Assembly: GCF_006227205.1 (NCBI RefSeq)
Contig: NZ_VCNG01000019.1
Location: forward strand, 62,001-126,000
Direction: 5' to 3'
Length of the DNA: 64,000 nt
DNA from: Pseudomonas sp. ICMP22404
GTDB taxonomy: Bacteria > Pseudomonadota > Gammaproteobacteria > Pseudomonadales > Pseudomonadaceae
The notes beneath the pieces are model-generated. The model saw nothing but the letters and a program-made list of their open reading frames with translations, was not told the origin of the DNA and did not search any database. How positions within the stretch are numbered: position 1 is the first letter of the stretch; the number at the start of each line of letters is the position of its first letter. Positions 42,649 to 52,437 of the stretch are shown here, one piece after another. The translations under genes were made by a program, and so were the position numbers.

Positions 42649-42784
42649 CGGGATGTTCATACGATTTCCCGTTGCCTCATCCGGGCCCCCCTCGCTATTC
42701 TGCTGAATCCTTTAAGGCAAACACGTTGCTCCGGTCGCACCTGAGCCATCCCTGGAATGTTGTGTTGATAACGGATCAGATGCG

Positions 42785-43480
42785 ATGAATGCACCCCTGA
42801 AAGAGTTTGGCCCGATCAAAGCCGTGATTTTCGACATGGATGGGCTGCTGCTGGACACCGAGGGCATCTATACCGAGGTCACGTCCATTATCGCCGAGCG
42901 TTACGGGCGCACGTTCGACTGGAGCGTCAAGCAGAACATCATCGGCCGGGGTGCCGGGGATCTGGCCCGCTATGTGGTCCAGGCCCTGGAGCTCCCGATT
43001 ACCCCGGAGGAGTTCCTGGTGATCCGCGAGCCGTTGATGCGCGAGCGTTTTCCCCATGCCCTGGCGATGCCGGGCGCCGAGGAACTGGTGCGCCACCTCA
43101 AGGCCAGTGGCGTGCCCATTGCGGTGGGCACCAGTTCATCACGCCATACCTTTGCTTTGAAAACCACTTTGCATCGGGACTGGTTCGCGCTGTTCGACTT
43201 CATTGTCACTGCGGACGATCCGGAGGTGGGCGCGGCAAAACCGGCACCGGATATCTTCCTGGTGGCGGCCCGTCGCCTGGGCGTTGATCCTCGTGATTGC
43301 CTGGTGTTCGAGGATTCACCGTTCGGCGTCACGGCAGCGAAGGCGGCAGGCATGACGGCCATCGCCATCCCGGATCCGGCCATGGCCGACGAAAAATATA
43401 CTCACGCCGACGGGATCATCCGTTCGCTGAAAATGTTCCAACCAGGGCTCTGTGGCCTGCCGGAGCTGGAGCGGGCCTGA
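42785..43480 (+). CDS. HAD-superfamily hydrolase (subfamily IA, phosphatase/phosphoglucomutase-like)
   Basis: The 231-residue protein has the HAD motifs in order: DMDGLLLDTE (about residue 18, nucleophile Asp), VGTSSSRHT (motif II), AAKPAPD (motif III Lys) and CLVFEDSPFG (motif IV). The helical cap insertion after motif I marks subfamily IA, which includes beta-phosphoglucomutase and GS1-type phosphatases. A terminator follows the stop. The substrate is unknown. Confidence 0.93.
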   Translation: MNAPLKEFGPIKAVIFDMDGLLLDTEGIYTEVTSIIAERYGRTFDWSVKQNIIGRGAGDLARYVVQALELPITPEEFLVIREPLMRERFPHALAMPGAEELVRHLKASGVPIAVGTSSSRHTFALKTTLHRDWFALFDFIVTADDPEVGAAKPAPDIFLVAARRLGVDPRDCLVFEDSPFGVTAAKAAGMTAIAIPDPAMADEKYTHADGIIRSLKMFQPGLCGLPELERA

Positions 43481-43501
43481 CGATCCGCAGCGACACAACG
43501 A

Positions 43502-43541
43502 AACGCCGGTCATGGTTGAAGCCATGACCGGCGTTTTTTCA
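43502..43541 (+). terminator. Intrinsic terminator after the HAD gene
   Basis: AACGCCGGTCATGG pairs with CCATGACCGGCGTT, giving a 14-bp stem with a short loop, followed by six T residues. Confidence 0.9.
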
Positions 43542-43549
43542 TGCCCGGA

Positions 43550-44296
43550 TCAGGCGCCGAAACCACCGTCGATGGTCAGGCTGGCCCCGGTGATATAGGC
43601 CGCTTCCGGGCCCGCCAGGTAGGCGACGAAGCCGGCGATTTCGTCCGCCTTGCCGTAGCGCCCGATGGCCATCAGCTGCATCAGGCTGGACGCAAAGTCG
43701 CTGTCGGCCGGGTTCATGTCGGTGTCGACCGGGCCTGGCTGTACGTTGTTGACCGTGATCCCCCGCGGGCCAAGGTCACGGGCCAGGCCTTTGGTCAGGC
43801 CTACCAACGCGGCTTTGCTCATGGCGTAAGGAGCTGCGCCGGCAAAGGGCACACGGTCGGCGTTGGTACTGCCGATATTGATCACCCGACCGCCTTCGGT
43901 CATGTGGCGCGCGGCGGCCTGGGTGGCGATGAACACGCTGCGTACGTTGATGGCCAGGGTCTGGTCGAAGTCCTCGAGCTTGAACTCGTCCAGCGGTGCC
44001 ATCGCCAGGACGCCAGCATTGTTAACCAGAATGTCCAGCCCGCCGAAGGTCTTGGCAGTCGCTTCGACGGCGTTGCGGATGGCATCGGCGTCGGCGCTGT
44101 CGGCTTTGATCGCCAGGGCCTTGCCGCCCGCTGCCGTGATGCTGTTCTGCAATTCTTCAGCCTTGGCGGCTGAGCTGACATAAGTGAAGGCCACTGCGGC
44201 ACCTTCTGCGGCCAGGCGCTTGACGATGGCGGCGCCGATGCCGCGGGAACCGCCTTGGATCAAGGCGACTTTACCGTTCAATGTGTGAGTGCTCAT
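43550..44296 (-). CDS. SDR-family oxidoreductase (3-oxoacyl-ACP reductase-like)
   Basis: The 248-residue enzyme has QGGSRGIGAAIVKRL (cofactor site), NNAGVLAMAP, INIGSTNAD and YAMSKAALVGL (catalytic Tyr/Lys). I chose the ATG at 44296, with GGAG upstream, over a TTG four codons earlier. It is divergent from a LysR gene, which probably regulates it. The substrate is unknown. Confidence 0.92.
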   Translation of the reverse strand: MSTHTLNGKVALIQGGSRGIGAAIVKRLAAEGAAVAFTYVSSAAKAEELQNSITAAGGKALAIKADSADADAIRNAVEATAKTFGGLDILVNNAGVLAMAPLDEFKLEDFDQTLAINVRSVFIATQAAARHMTEGGRVINIGSTNADRVPFAGAAPYAMSKAALVGLTKGLARDLGPRGITVNNVQPGPVDTDMNPADSDFASSLMQLMAIGRYGKADEIAGFVAYLAGPEAAYITGASLTIDGGFGA

Positions 44297-44412
44297 GATG
44301 TTCTCCAAAATGTACCGGGGCGAGATGCCGCGGCGATGGGGTGAGTATCAGGATGCGGCGCCACCTTGTGTAGACGGTTTTTGCTACAGTCTGTATCAAC
44401 CAAAAGTTTAGA

Positions 44413-45345
44413 GTGGCGCCAGTGGAGACTTTCAGCAGTATCGAATGTTTTGTGCGTAGCGCCGAAGTCGGCAGCTTTGCCGAAGCCGCGCGCCGCCTGA
44501 GCGTGACCCCGGCGGCGGTGGGTAAAAGCGTCGCCAAGCTTGAGGCGCGTCTGGGTGTGCGGCTGTTCCAGCGTAGCACCCGTAGCCTGACACTGACTGA
44601 AGCGGGCCAATTGTTCCTGGGTGAAGTGAGCAGCAGCCTCAATACCATCCAGAACGCCGTCGCCAACCTCGCCAGCGCCGGTGGACAACCGGCAGGAACC
44701 CTGAAGGTGAGCATGGGCACCGCGTTCGGTCGATTGTATGTGGTGCCATTGCTGGGGGACTTTTTGCGGCGGTATCCGGCGATCAACCCGGACTGGCATT
44801 TCGATAACCGCCAGGTCGACTTGATCGGCCAAGGCTTCGATGCAGCCATTGGCGGCGGGTTCGAACTGCCCCCGGGAGTGGTCGCACGCAAGCTGACGGT
44901 GGCTCACCGGGTACTGGTCGCCGCGCCGTCCTATTTGCAGCAACAGGCTCCGGTGGTCGAGCCGGAAGACCTGGCACAGCACCAGGGCATCTTGATCCGC
45001 TCACCGCAAACCGGTCGCATCCGTTCATGGCAACTGACCAGCCGTAGCCGGCAACACAGCCCGTTGACGCTCAAAGTGCGCATGACCATGAGCGATTCGG
45101 AGGCCGCCTGCGCTACCGCAAGCCAAGGGCTGGGGATTGCCTTGGTGAGCATGCCGTTCGCCGCACCCTATCTAAAGAGCGGTGCTTTGCAGCGGGTCTT
45201 GCCGGACTGGTACGTCGACGATGGCAACATTTCCATCTATTACGCCGAGCACAAACTGCTGCCGGGCAAGACCCGGGCGTTTGTGGACTTCATCATCGAG
45301 CAGTTTGCCGCGCAAGGGTTGGGGGAGCGGTTCAGCGCGGTGTGA
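44413..45345 (+). CDS. LysR-family transcriptional regulator
   Basis: The 310-residue protein starts at a GTG (44413, or possibly 44422, giving METFSSIE-type). It has the usual helix-turn-helix (FVRSAEVGSFAEAARRLSVTPAAVGKSVAKLEARLG) and an effector domain. It is divergent from the SDR gene across 116 bp, the classic arrangement for LysR control of that gene. Confidence 0.92.
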   Translation: MAPVETFSSIECFVRSAEVGSFAEAARRLSVTPAAVGKSVAKLEARLGVRLFQRSTRSLTLTEAGQLFLGEVSSSLNTIQNAVANLASAGGQPAGTLKVSMGTAFGRLYVVPLLGDFLRRYPAINPDWHFDNRQVDLIGQGFDAAIGGGFELPPGVVARKLTVAHRVLVAAPSYLQQQAPVVEPEDLAQHQGILIRSPQTGRIRSWQLTSRSRQHSPLTLKVRMTMSDSEAACATASQGLGIALVSMPFAAPYLKSGALQRVLPDWYVDDGNISIYYAEHKLLPGKTRAFVDFIIEQFAAQGLGERFSAV

Positions 45346-45371
45346 GCCTGGCTTCAGACCGAGCTGCCTCC

Positions 45372-45447
45372 ATCGCGAGCAGGCTCGCTCCCACATGAAT
45401 CTGGAGCGCAAACAAATCCCCTGTGGGAGCGAGCCTGCTCGCGATAG
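45372..45447. repeat. REP doublet (outward orientation)
   Basis: CGCGAGCAGGCTCGCTCCCA and the inverted GGGAGCGAGCCTGCTCGCGA are 36 bases apart in the opposite order to the other doublets. It lies between the LysR gene and the racemase operon. Confidence 0.88.
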
Positions 45448-45473
45448 GGGCGACGCGGTCTACAGCTGTGAAC

Positions 45474-46202
45474 TCACCGCCCAAACCGCCCCGGCCAGCC
45501 AATGATGGTCTTGGGCCGAGGCGTCGCATAGGTGCGCACTTTCGAAGTCGACAGGCCCAACCGCACCAGGGATTCGGCAATGGTCACCGCCGCCGTCACC
45601 CCATCGACCACCGGCACTCCGGTGCGTTGGCGGATCTGCTCATCGAGCCCGGCCATGCCGCCACAGCCCAGGCAGATGACTTCGGCCTTGTCCTGGCTCA
45701 CCGCCAGCTCGGCCTGACGGACGATGGCTTCGACTGCTCGCTGCGGGTCTTCCTCCAGCTCCAGCACCGCCAGGCCACTGGCCCGCACCGAGGCACAGCG
45801 GTCGTACAGGCCGGAAAGCTTGAGGCGGTCTTCGATCAGCGGCACGGTGCGGTCCAGGGTGGTGACCACCGAATAGGCATGGCCGAGGAACATGGCGGTG
45901 CTGGCGCCCGCGTCGGTGATGTCCACCACCGGGACGTCGAGCAGTTCCTGCAGACCTTCGCGGCCGTGCTCGCCATAGCCGGCCTGGATCACCGCGTCGA
46001 ACGGTTGGTCGTAGGACATCACCCGATCCATCACGGCGATGGCGGCCAGGTAACTTTCGAAATTGCCTTCAACGGAGTCGGCACCGAAATGCGGTGTGAG
46101 CCCGACGATTTCGGTGCCGGGGGCGGCCACGGCCTGGGCTTGTCGGGCGATGGCCTCGGTGATGGATTCGGTGGTGTTGACGTTGACTACAAGAATTCGC
46201 AT
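45474..46202 (-). CDS. Asp/Glu/hydantoin racemase-family protein (allantoin racemase-like)
   Basis: The 242-residue protein has MRILVVNVNTTESITEA and VDGVTAAVTIAESLVRLG of the family, and a catalytic Cys in AEVICLGCGGMAG (Cys180). The position of the first catalytic Cys of two-cysteine racemases appears to be Gly75 (QAGYGEHGREGL). It lies 60 bases after an NCS1 transporter gene, and together they suggest allantoin or hydantoin uptake and isomerisation. Whether it is a true racemase with a single Cys is uncertain. Confidence 0.85.
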   Translation of the reverse strand: MRILVVNVNTTESITEAIARQAQAVAAPGTEIVGLTPHFGADSVEGNFESYLAAIAVMDRVMSYDQPFDAVIQAGYGEHGREGLQELLDVPVVDITDAGASTAMFLGHAYSVVTTLDRTVPLIEDRLKLSGLYDRCASVRASGLAVLELEEDPQRAVEAIVRQAELAVSQDKAEVICLGCGGMAGLDEQIRQRTGVPVVDGVTAAVTIAESLVRLGLSTSKVRTYATPRPKTIIGWPGRFGR

Positions 46203-46262
46203 GAGCAGTTTCCTTTAACGCAGAAAAGACGGCGGCCCGCACCGGCGGGCCGCCTTGAACGA

Positions 46263-47792
46263 TCAATGGCTGACGTTATCCACAGCGATGGATTCACCGC
46301 TGACGTCCTCGTAATACGCTTGGCGCTTGGCGATGATCAGGTACAGCAGGCCGGCAATCGAAGCACCGATCAGCCAGGAGAACGGTGAAACACTATCGAA
46401 GCCGGGCACCAGCGCCAGGACGATCGCGATCAGCGCCGCCGGGATGAATGCCGCCACGGCCCGCAGGTTGACCCCGTTGCTGTAGAAGTACGCACCGTTC
46501 GGGTCCTCGCTATACAGCTGCGGCACGTTGATACGACCTTTGCGCAGCAGCCAGTAGTCGACCATGATCACGCCGTACAGCGGGCCGAGCAGGGCACCGA
46601 GCCCGGACAGGAAGTACACGATCACCAGCGGGCTGTTGTAGAGGTTCCACGGCAGGATCAGCACGGCGATGGCGGCGCTGATCAACCCGGCGCGGCGGAA
46701 ATTCAGGTACTTGGGCGCCAGGTTGCTGAGCACGAAGGCCGGCGCGACGAAGTTGGCCATGATGTTCACTGCCACGGTGACGATCAGGAACGCCAGGCAA
46801 CCGAGCACCAGGAAAAAGGTGTTGGGGATCGAGGCGATCACTTGGGTCGGGCTCTCGATGATCTGTCCGTTGATCTGGAACTGCGCACCGCACAACAGGA
46901 CAGTGATGGCGGCAAACACCAGAATATTCACCGGCAGTCCCCAGAAGTTGCCGACGATGATGGTCCGACGGCATGGTGAAGAGCGGGCGAAGTCGCAGAA
47001 GTTGAGCACCAGCGTGCCGTAGATCGCCAGCCACAGCGCGCCGCCGGCGAAAATGTTGCGCCACATCTCGCCGCCGGTCAGCGGCTCGCGGATCGACCAG
47101 GCAATGGTTGCGTCGGCCTGGGTATACATCCACCCGGCCAGGGCCGCAACGGTCACCAGGATCACCGGCCCGGCGAAGCCTTCGTAACGGCGTACCGTTT
47201 CCATGCCGTAGGCCAGGATCAGCAGTTGCACGAACCAGATCGCCACGAAACACACCCAGCCCAGGCTCGACAGGCCAAGGATCGAGTTGTGGTCGTAGTC
47301 GGCGAAGCCTGGATGAATCGCCGTCAGCAGTACTCGGAAAACCACCGACGCGAGGTAGGTCTGGATGCCAAACCAGGCGATGGCGATGACGGCCCTGATC
47401 AACGCGGGAATTTGAGCGCCGTGGATGCCGAAGCTGATCCGGCTGATGACCGGGAAGGGGACCCCGGTCTTCTGGCCCATGTAGCCGGACAGGTTCATGA
47501 AACCGTACACCAGGGCCGCGCCGATCCCCAGGGACAACAGGATTTGCCAGCCACCCAGGCCCAGTGCATACAGGCCGATGGCGAAGGAGTAGTTGGCGAT
47601 GTTGTGTACGTCGTTGGTCCACAGGGCAAAAATGCTGTAGCGACCCCAACGTCGACCTTCGGCCTTGGTTGGCGCCAGGTCCTTGTTGTGCAGCCTTGGA
47701 CTCAAGGCCAGGGTGGCTGCGGTTTTGTCATCGAAGGCAGTGGTTGGAGAGGGTAGATCCAGCGCGATGTTATTGGAGAGGCTTGTACGCAT
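46263..47792 (-). CDS. NCS1-family nucleobase/allantoin transporter
   Basis: The 509-residue protein has about 12 helices and the NCS1 opening ALWTNDVHNIANYSFAIGLY (about residue 55), with PFPVISRISFGIHG in the next loop. I chose the ATG at 47792 behind AGGAGC; the longer frame up to 47879 has no conserved match. It is the first gene of a two-gene operon with the racemase-like gene, so allantoin or a related purine breakdown product is the likely substrate. Confidence 0.9.
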   Translation of the reverse strand: MRTSLSNNIALDLPSPTTAFDDKTAATLALSPRLHNKDLAPTKAEGRRWGRYSIFALWTNDVHNIANYSFAIGLYALGLGGWQILLSLGIGAALVYGFMNLSGYMGQKTGVPFPVISRISFGIHGAQIPALIRAVIAIAWFGIQTYLASVVFRVLLTAIHPGFADYDHNSILGLSSLGWVCFVAIWFVQLLILAYGMETVRRYEGFAGPVILVTVAALAGWMYTQADATIAWSIREPLTGGEMWRNIFAGGALWLAIYGTLVLNFCDFARSSPCRRTIIVGNFWGLPVNILVFAAITVLLCGAQFQINGQIIESPTQVIASIPNTFFLVLGCLAFLIVTVAVNIMANFVAPAFVLSNLAPKYLNFRRAGLISAAIAVLILPWNLYNSPLVIVYFLSGLGALLGPLYGVIMVDYWLLRKGRINVPQLYSEDPNGAYFYSNGVNLRAVAAFIPAALIAIVLALVPGFDSVSPFSWLIGASIAGLLYLIIAKRQAYYEDVSGESIAVDNVSH

Positions 47793-47959
47793 TCCGGCAG
47801 GCTCCTGATTCTCGGCGCAGCGATGACTGTGCATGAGCGCGAGGCTCGGCAATCTTCGTCGCGGCACGGCGAGCATCATTGGTTACGGGGCATCTGCAGC
47901 CTGTACGGGATAGGGCGCTTCAGGCTTGCGGATCTAAAGTGTGTGTATGTTTTATTTGG

Positions 47960-47971
47960 TTTGTATACAAA
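47960..47971. promoter_or_regulatory. GntR-type operator upstream of the NCS1 transporter operon
   Basis: TTTGTATACAAA is a perfect 12-bp palindrome of the class bound by FadR/GntR regulators (TNGTATACNA). It lies 168 bases before the transporter start. No GntR gene is next to it. Confidence 0.6.
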
Positions 47972-48190
47972 ACACTTGTCGTCTCAAGCCAGATTTATGC
48001 CAGTCAAAGGTCTAACTACAGCAACCTTGATTCCGATTAGTTATCGATTTTAGATAAGTCACTGAAGTTACGGACTTATAAATTGACCGTTTGAACAGGT
48101 ATTTATTTTCTGAGAATCGGAAGGAGAGAAACGAAGGTCAGCGGGAGAAACGCAAAGGTGTAACTTTTCGGTGCATTTCCTGACGAAGTG

Positions 48191-48228
48191 CACACAAAAA
48201 ATGCCACCTGAAGTGACATTTTTGTGTA
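48191..48228 (-). terminator. Intrinsic terminator after cysH
   Basis: CACAAAAAATG-CCAC pairs with GTG-CATTTTTGTG around a CTGAA loop; read on the minus strand, the T run lies at the 3' side. The mirror-image A/T arms mean it may work in both directions. Confidence 0.75.
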
Positions 48229-48247
48229 CAGAAAGATCGGCTACGTA

Positions 48248-48988
48248 TCAGGCCTTGGATTTGCTGATGATGTTACCGGCGTGCAAGCCGCATTCCTTTT
48301 GCGTGGCTTCCTCCCACCACCAGCGGCCTTCGCGTTCGTGCTGGTTCGGCAGCACCGGGCGGGTGCAGGGCTCACAGCCGATGCTGATGAAGCCGCGCTC
48401 ATGCAGGCTGTTGTAGGGCAGCTCAAGCATGCGGATGTAGCCCCAGACTTCCTCGCTGGTCATCTGCGACAGCGGGTTGAATTTGTACAGGGTACGCTCC
48501 GGCGTGGAGAACGCCGTGTCGATTTCCAGCACAGCCACCTGGCTGCGGGTGCCGGGGCTCTGGTCGCGGCGCTGGCCGGTGGCCCAGGCGCGGACGTCGG
48601 ACAGTTTGCGGCGCAGCGGTTCGATCTTGCGGATGCCGCAGCATTCGCCATGGCCGTCCTTGTAGAAACTGAACAGACCCTTTTCCTTCACGAAAGGCTC
48701 CAGTTTCGCATGGTCCGGTGAGATCAGTTCGATGTCGATCTTGTAGTGCTCACGGACCTGATCGATGAACCGATAGGTTTCCGGGTGCAGGCGACCGGTG
48801 TCGAGGCTGAATACCTTGACGTTCTTGTTCAGCTTCCAGGCCATGTCCACCAGCACCACATCCTCGGCGCCGCTGAAAGATATCCACAGGTCATCGCCGA
48901 ATTCGGCGAAGGCCAGCTTGAGGATGTCTTGTGGAGACTTGTTGGCATAGGTCGTGGCGAGTTCCACGACATCAAACGTTGGGCTCAT
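48248..48988 (-). CDS. cysH: Assimilatory adenylyl-sulfate (APS) reductase
   Basis: The 246-residue protein belongs to the CysH family with the extra Fe-S cysteines: GECCGIRKIEPL (about residue 140) and ISIGCEPCTRP (about residue 230) are the four-cysteine signature of APS-type reductases. The C-terminus holds the catalytic HKECGLHAG-type Cys (QKECGLHAGN). It reduces activated sulfate to sulfite in the cytoplasm in cysteine synthesis. The gene is monocistronic, with a terminator after it. Confidence 0.96.
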   Translation of the reverse strand: MSPTFDVVELATTYANKSPQDILKLAFAEFGDDLWISFSGAEDVVLVDMAWKLNKNVKVFSLDTGRLHPETYRFIDQVREHYKIDIELISPDHAKLEPFVKEKGLFSFYKDGHGECCGIRKIEPLRRKLSDVRAWATGQRRDQSPGTRSQVAVLEIDTAFSTPERTLYKFNPLSQMTSEEVWGYIRMLELPYNSLHERGFISIGCEPCTRPVLPNQHEREGRWWWEEATQKECGLHAGNIISKSKA

Positions 48989-49141
48989 CAGGCGGTTTCC
49001 TACAGGTCGGTGGCGCTGCGCGCTCTATAGGCGCTGATGGTAACAAAAGTGGCCAGGGCTGGCGCGTTCCTGTGCGTTGCGGCTAGAGTCGGCAGGCCTT
49101 TTGTTCACCCAACCGATAAACATCAGAAAATGGAGTGTCTT

Positions 49142-49759
49142 GTGGAAATTGCCTGTCTCGACCTGGAAGGTGTGCTGGTTCCGGAAATCTGGATCGCCTT
49201 TGCCGAAAAAACCGGGATTGAATCCCTCAGGGCAACCACTCGGGACATTCCCGACTACGACGTGCTGATGAAGCAGCGGTTACGCATCCTCGACGAACAT
49301 GGGCTCAAACTCGCCGACATCCAGGAAGTCATTGCCACGCTCAAGCCGCTGGACGGCGCCATCGAGTTCGTCGACTGGCTGCGCGAGCGCTTCCAGGTGG
49401 TGATTCTTTCCGACACGTTCTACGAATTTTCCCAACCCCTGATGCGCCAGTTGGGTTTCCCGACCTTGCTCTGCCATCGCCTGATCACGGATGAAGGGGG
49501 ACGGGTGACGGGCTATCAACTGCGTCAGAAGGATCCCAAGAGGCAGTCGGTCCTGGCCTTCAAGAGCCTGTATTACCGGGTAATTGCCGCGGGTGATTCC
49601 TACAACGACACCAGCATGCTCGGCGAAGCCGACGCCGGCATCCTGTTCCATGCGCCGGACAATGTGATCCGGGAATTCCCGCAATTCCCGGCGGTACACA
49701 GCTTTGCCGAGTTGAAACAGGAATTCCTCAAGGCCTCGAACCGCCACCTGAGCCTGTAA
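49142..49759 (+). CDS. thrH: Phosphoserine phosphatase / homoserine phosphotransferase ThrH
   Basis: The GTG at 49142 is the right start because it gives the family's 205-residue length and the conserved N-terminus EIACLDLEGVLVPEIWIAFA; GGAG lies six bases upstream. HAD motifs are present (DLEGV, LSDTF, AAGDSYND). In Pseudomonas, ThrH dephosphorylates phosphoserine and can transfer phosphate to homoserine. It is monocistronic. Confidence 0.96.
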   Translation: MEIACLDLEGVLVPEIWIAFAEKTGIESLRATTRDIPDYDVLMKQRLRILDEHGLKLADIQEVIATLKPLDGAIEFVDWLRERFQVVILSDTFYEFSQPLMRQLGFPTLLCHRLITDEGGRVTGYQLRQKDPKRQSVLAFKSLYYRVIAAGDSYNDTSMLGEADAGILFHAPDNVIREFPQFPAVHSFAELKQEFLKASNRHLSL

Positions 49760-49777
49760 CCCCATACGCTGTTGATC

Positions 49778-49808
49778 GATCGTTCCCACGCAGAGCGTGG
49801 GAACGATC
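49778..49808. terminator. Bidirectional palindromic terminator between thrH and pabB
   Basis: GATCGTTCCCACGC and GCGTGGGAACGATC form a 14-bp perfect stem with an AGA loop. The CGTTCCCACGC core is a recurrent Pseudomonas palindromic sequence. Confidence 0.8.
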
Positions 49809-49828
49809 AAACAGGACTGTATTGAGGC

Positions 49829-51172
<1,344 letters not shown>

Positions 51173-51293
51173 GGGCGGGGTGGGTCGGCCATTCAGGCGG
51201 GGTGGCGATTGTAATCCCTGTGTAGGATTTGCTCCTAGAGGGATGTCGGAGATGAGCAAGTCCAGCGACTGGCATAGGTGTTGTGAGCGACAT

Positions 51294-51425
51294 TGTGGCG
51301 AGGGGATTTATCCCCGTTGGGTTGCGAAGCAACCCCAGTCAGTCAATTCAATCTGTCTGATACACCGAGGTGTCGGGATTTAGGGCTGCTGCGCAACCCA
51401 GCGGGGATAAATCCCCTCGCCACAG
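51294..51425. repeat. REP-type inverted pair, GGGGATTTATCCCC class
   Basis: TGTGGCGAGGGGATTTATCC at the left and GGATAAATCCCCTCGCCACA at the right are inverted copies. A shorter GGGTTGCG..AACCC pair is nested inside. Confidence 0.88.
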
Positions 51426-51450
51426 GTTTTCTATTAAGTCGGTTAAGTGC

Positions 51451-52437
51451 TCAGCCTTCAACCGGCGGAATATGCCCGAACAACTCCTGGGCAAACGCCA
51501 CCCGCTCCTCGACGGTCTCAACCACCCCCCGGGCCTTGAGCTCTTCCAGGCGTGCTTCCACGGCGTGGGTGCGCAAGGTCAGGCCGCAGTCGTTGGCGAT
51601 CTGGATGTTCAGTCCCGGCCGGGCGTTCAGTTCCAGGATCAGCGGGCCTTTTTCCTGGTCCAGCACCATGTCCACGCCGATGTAGCCCAGCCCGCACAGC
51701 TCATAGCAGCCGGCGGCCAGCTTCATGAAGCCGTCCCAGTAGGGCAGTTGCACACCGTCTACCGCGTTGGTGGTGTCGGGGTGTTTGGCGATGATGTTGT
51801 TCAGCCAGGTGCCACGCAGTGTCAGGCCGGTGGCAAGGTCCACGCCCACACCGATGGCGCCTTGGTGCAGGTTGGCCTTGCCACCGGACTGGCGGGTCGG
51901 CAGGCGCAGCATGGCCATCACCGGATAGCCCATCAACACGATGATGCGGATGTCCGGTACGCCTTCGTAGCTGATGCTCTTGAAGATCTGGTCCGGCACT
52001 ACGCGGTATTCGATCAGCGCCCGGTCGCGGTGCCCACCGAGGGAATACAAGCCGGTGAGAATGCTGGAAATATGGTGTTCAAGTTCCTCATGACTCAGGA
52101 TCTTGCCGGAGACCGTGCGGTAGCGCCCCTCGAAGCGGTCGGCAATCACGATGATGCCGTCACCGCCGGCGCCCTGGGCCGGCTTGATCACGAAGTCGGT
52201 ATGCCCACCAATGATCCCGTCGAGTTTGTCGATTTCCTTCTCGGTGGAGATGATCCCGTACAGTTCCGGCACGTGGATGCCGGCGGCGACGGCCCGTTCC
52301 TTGGTGATGATCTTGTCATCGACGATGGGGTACAGGCTGCGCTTGTTGTACTTGAGCACGTAGTCGGCATTGCGCCGGTTGATGCCCATGATGCCCCGGG
52401 CTTCCAGGGCCTTCCAGGTCTTCCAGAAACCGAACAT
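51451..52437 (-). CDS. Alpha-L-glutamate ligase-like (ATP-grasp) protein
   Basis: The 328-residue protein has the ATP-grasp fold of RimK-like ligases: VIKPAQGAGGDGIIVI (about residue 90, ATP lysine), IEYRVVPDQIF, and ILELNARPGLNIQIAN near residue 285 with metal-binding Glu/Asn. The gene overlaps the transglutaminase-like gene by one base. It likely joins an amino acid, probably glutamate, to a peptide or other acceptor in a membrane-linked pathway with the next two proteins. The acceptor is unknown. Confidence 0.9.
   Translation of the reverse strand: MFGFWKTWKALEARGIMGINRRNADYVLKYNKRSLYPIVDDKIITKERAVAAGIHVPELYGIISTEKEIDKLDGIIGGHTDFVIKPAQGAGGDGIIVIADRFEGRYRTVSGKILSHEELEHHISSILTGLYSLGGHRDRALIEYRVVPDQIFKSISYEGVPDIRIIVLMGYPVMAMLRLPTRQSGGKANLHQGAIGVGVDLATGLTLRGTWLNNIIAKHPDTTNAVDGVQLPYWDGFMKLAAGCYELCGLGYIGVDMVLDQEKGPLILELNARPGLNIQIANDCGLTLRTHAVEARLEELKARGVVETVEERVAFAQELFGHIPPVEG

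Larger units (their letters stand above)
47793..48247. other. Intergenic region upstream of the NCS1 operon
   Basis: No gene was recognised in these 455 bases. They contain the NCS1 promoter on the minus strand, a GntR-type palindrome (47960-47971) and the cysH terminator at the right end. The middle is AT-rich. Confidence 0.55.
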
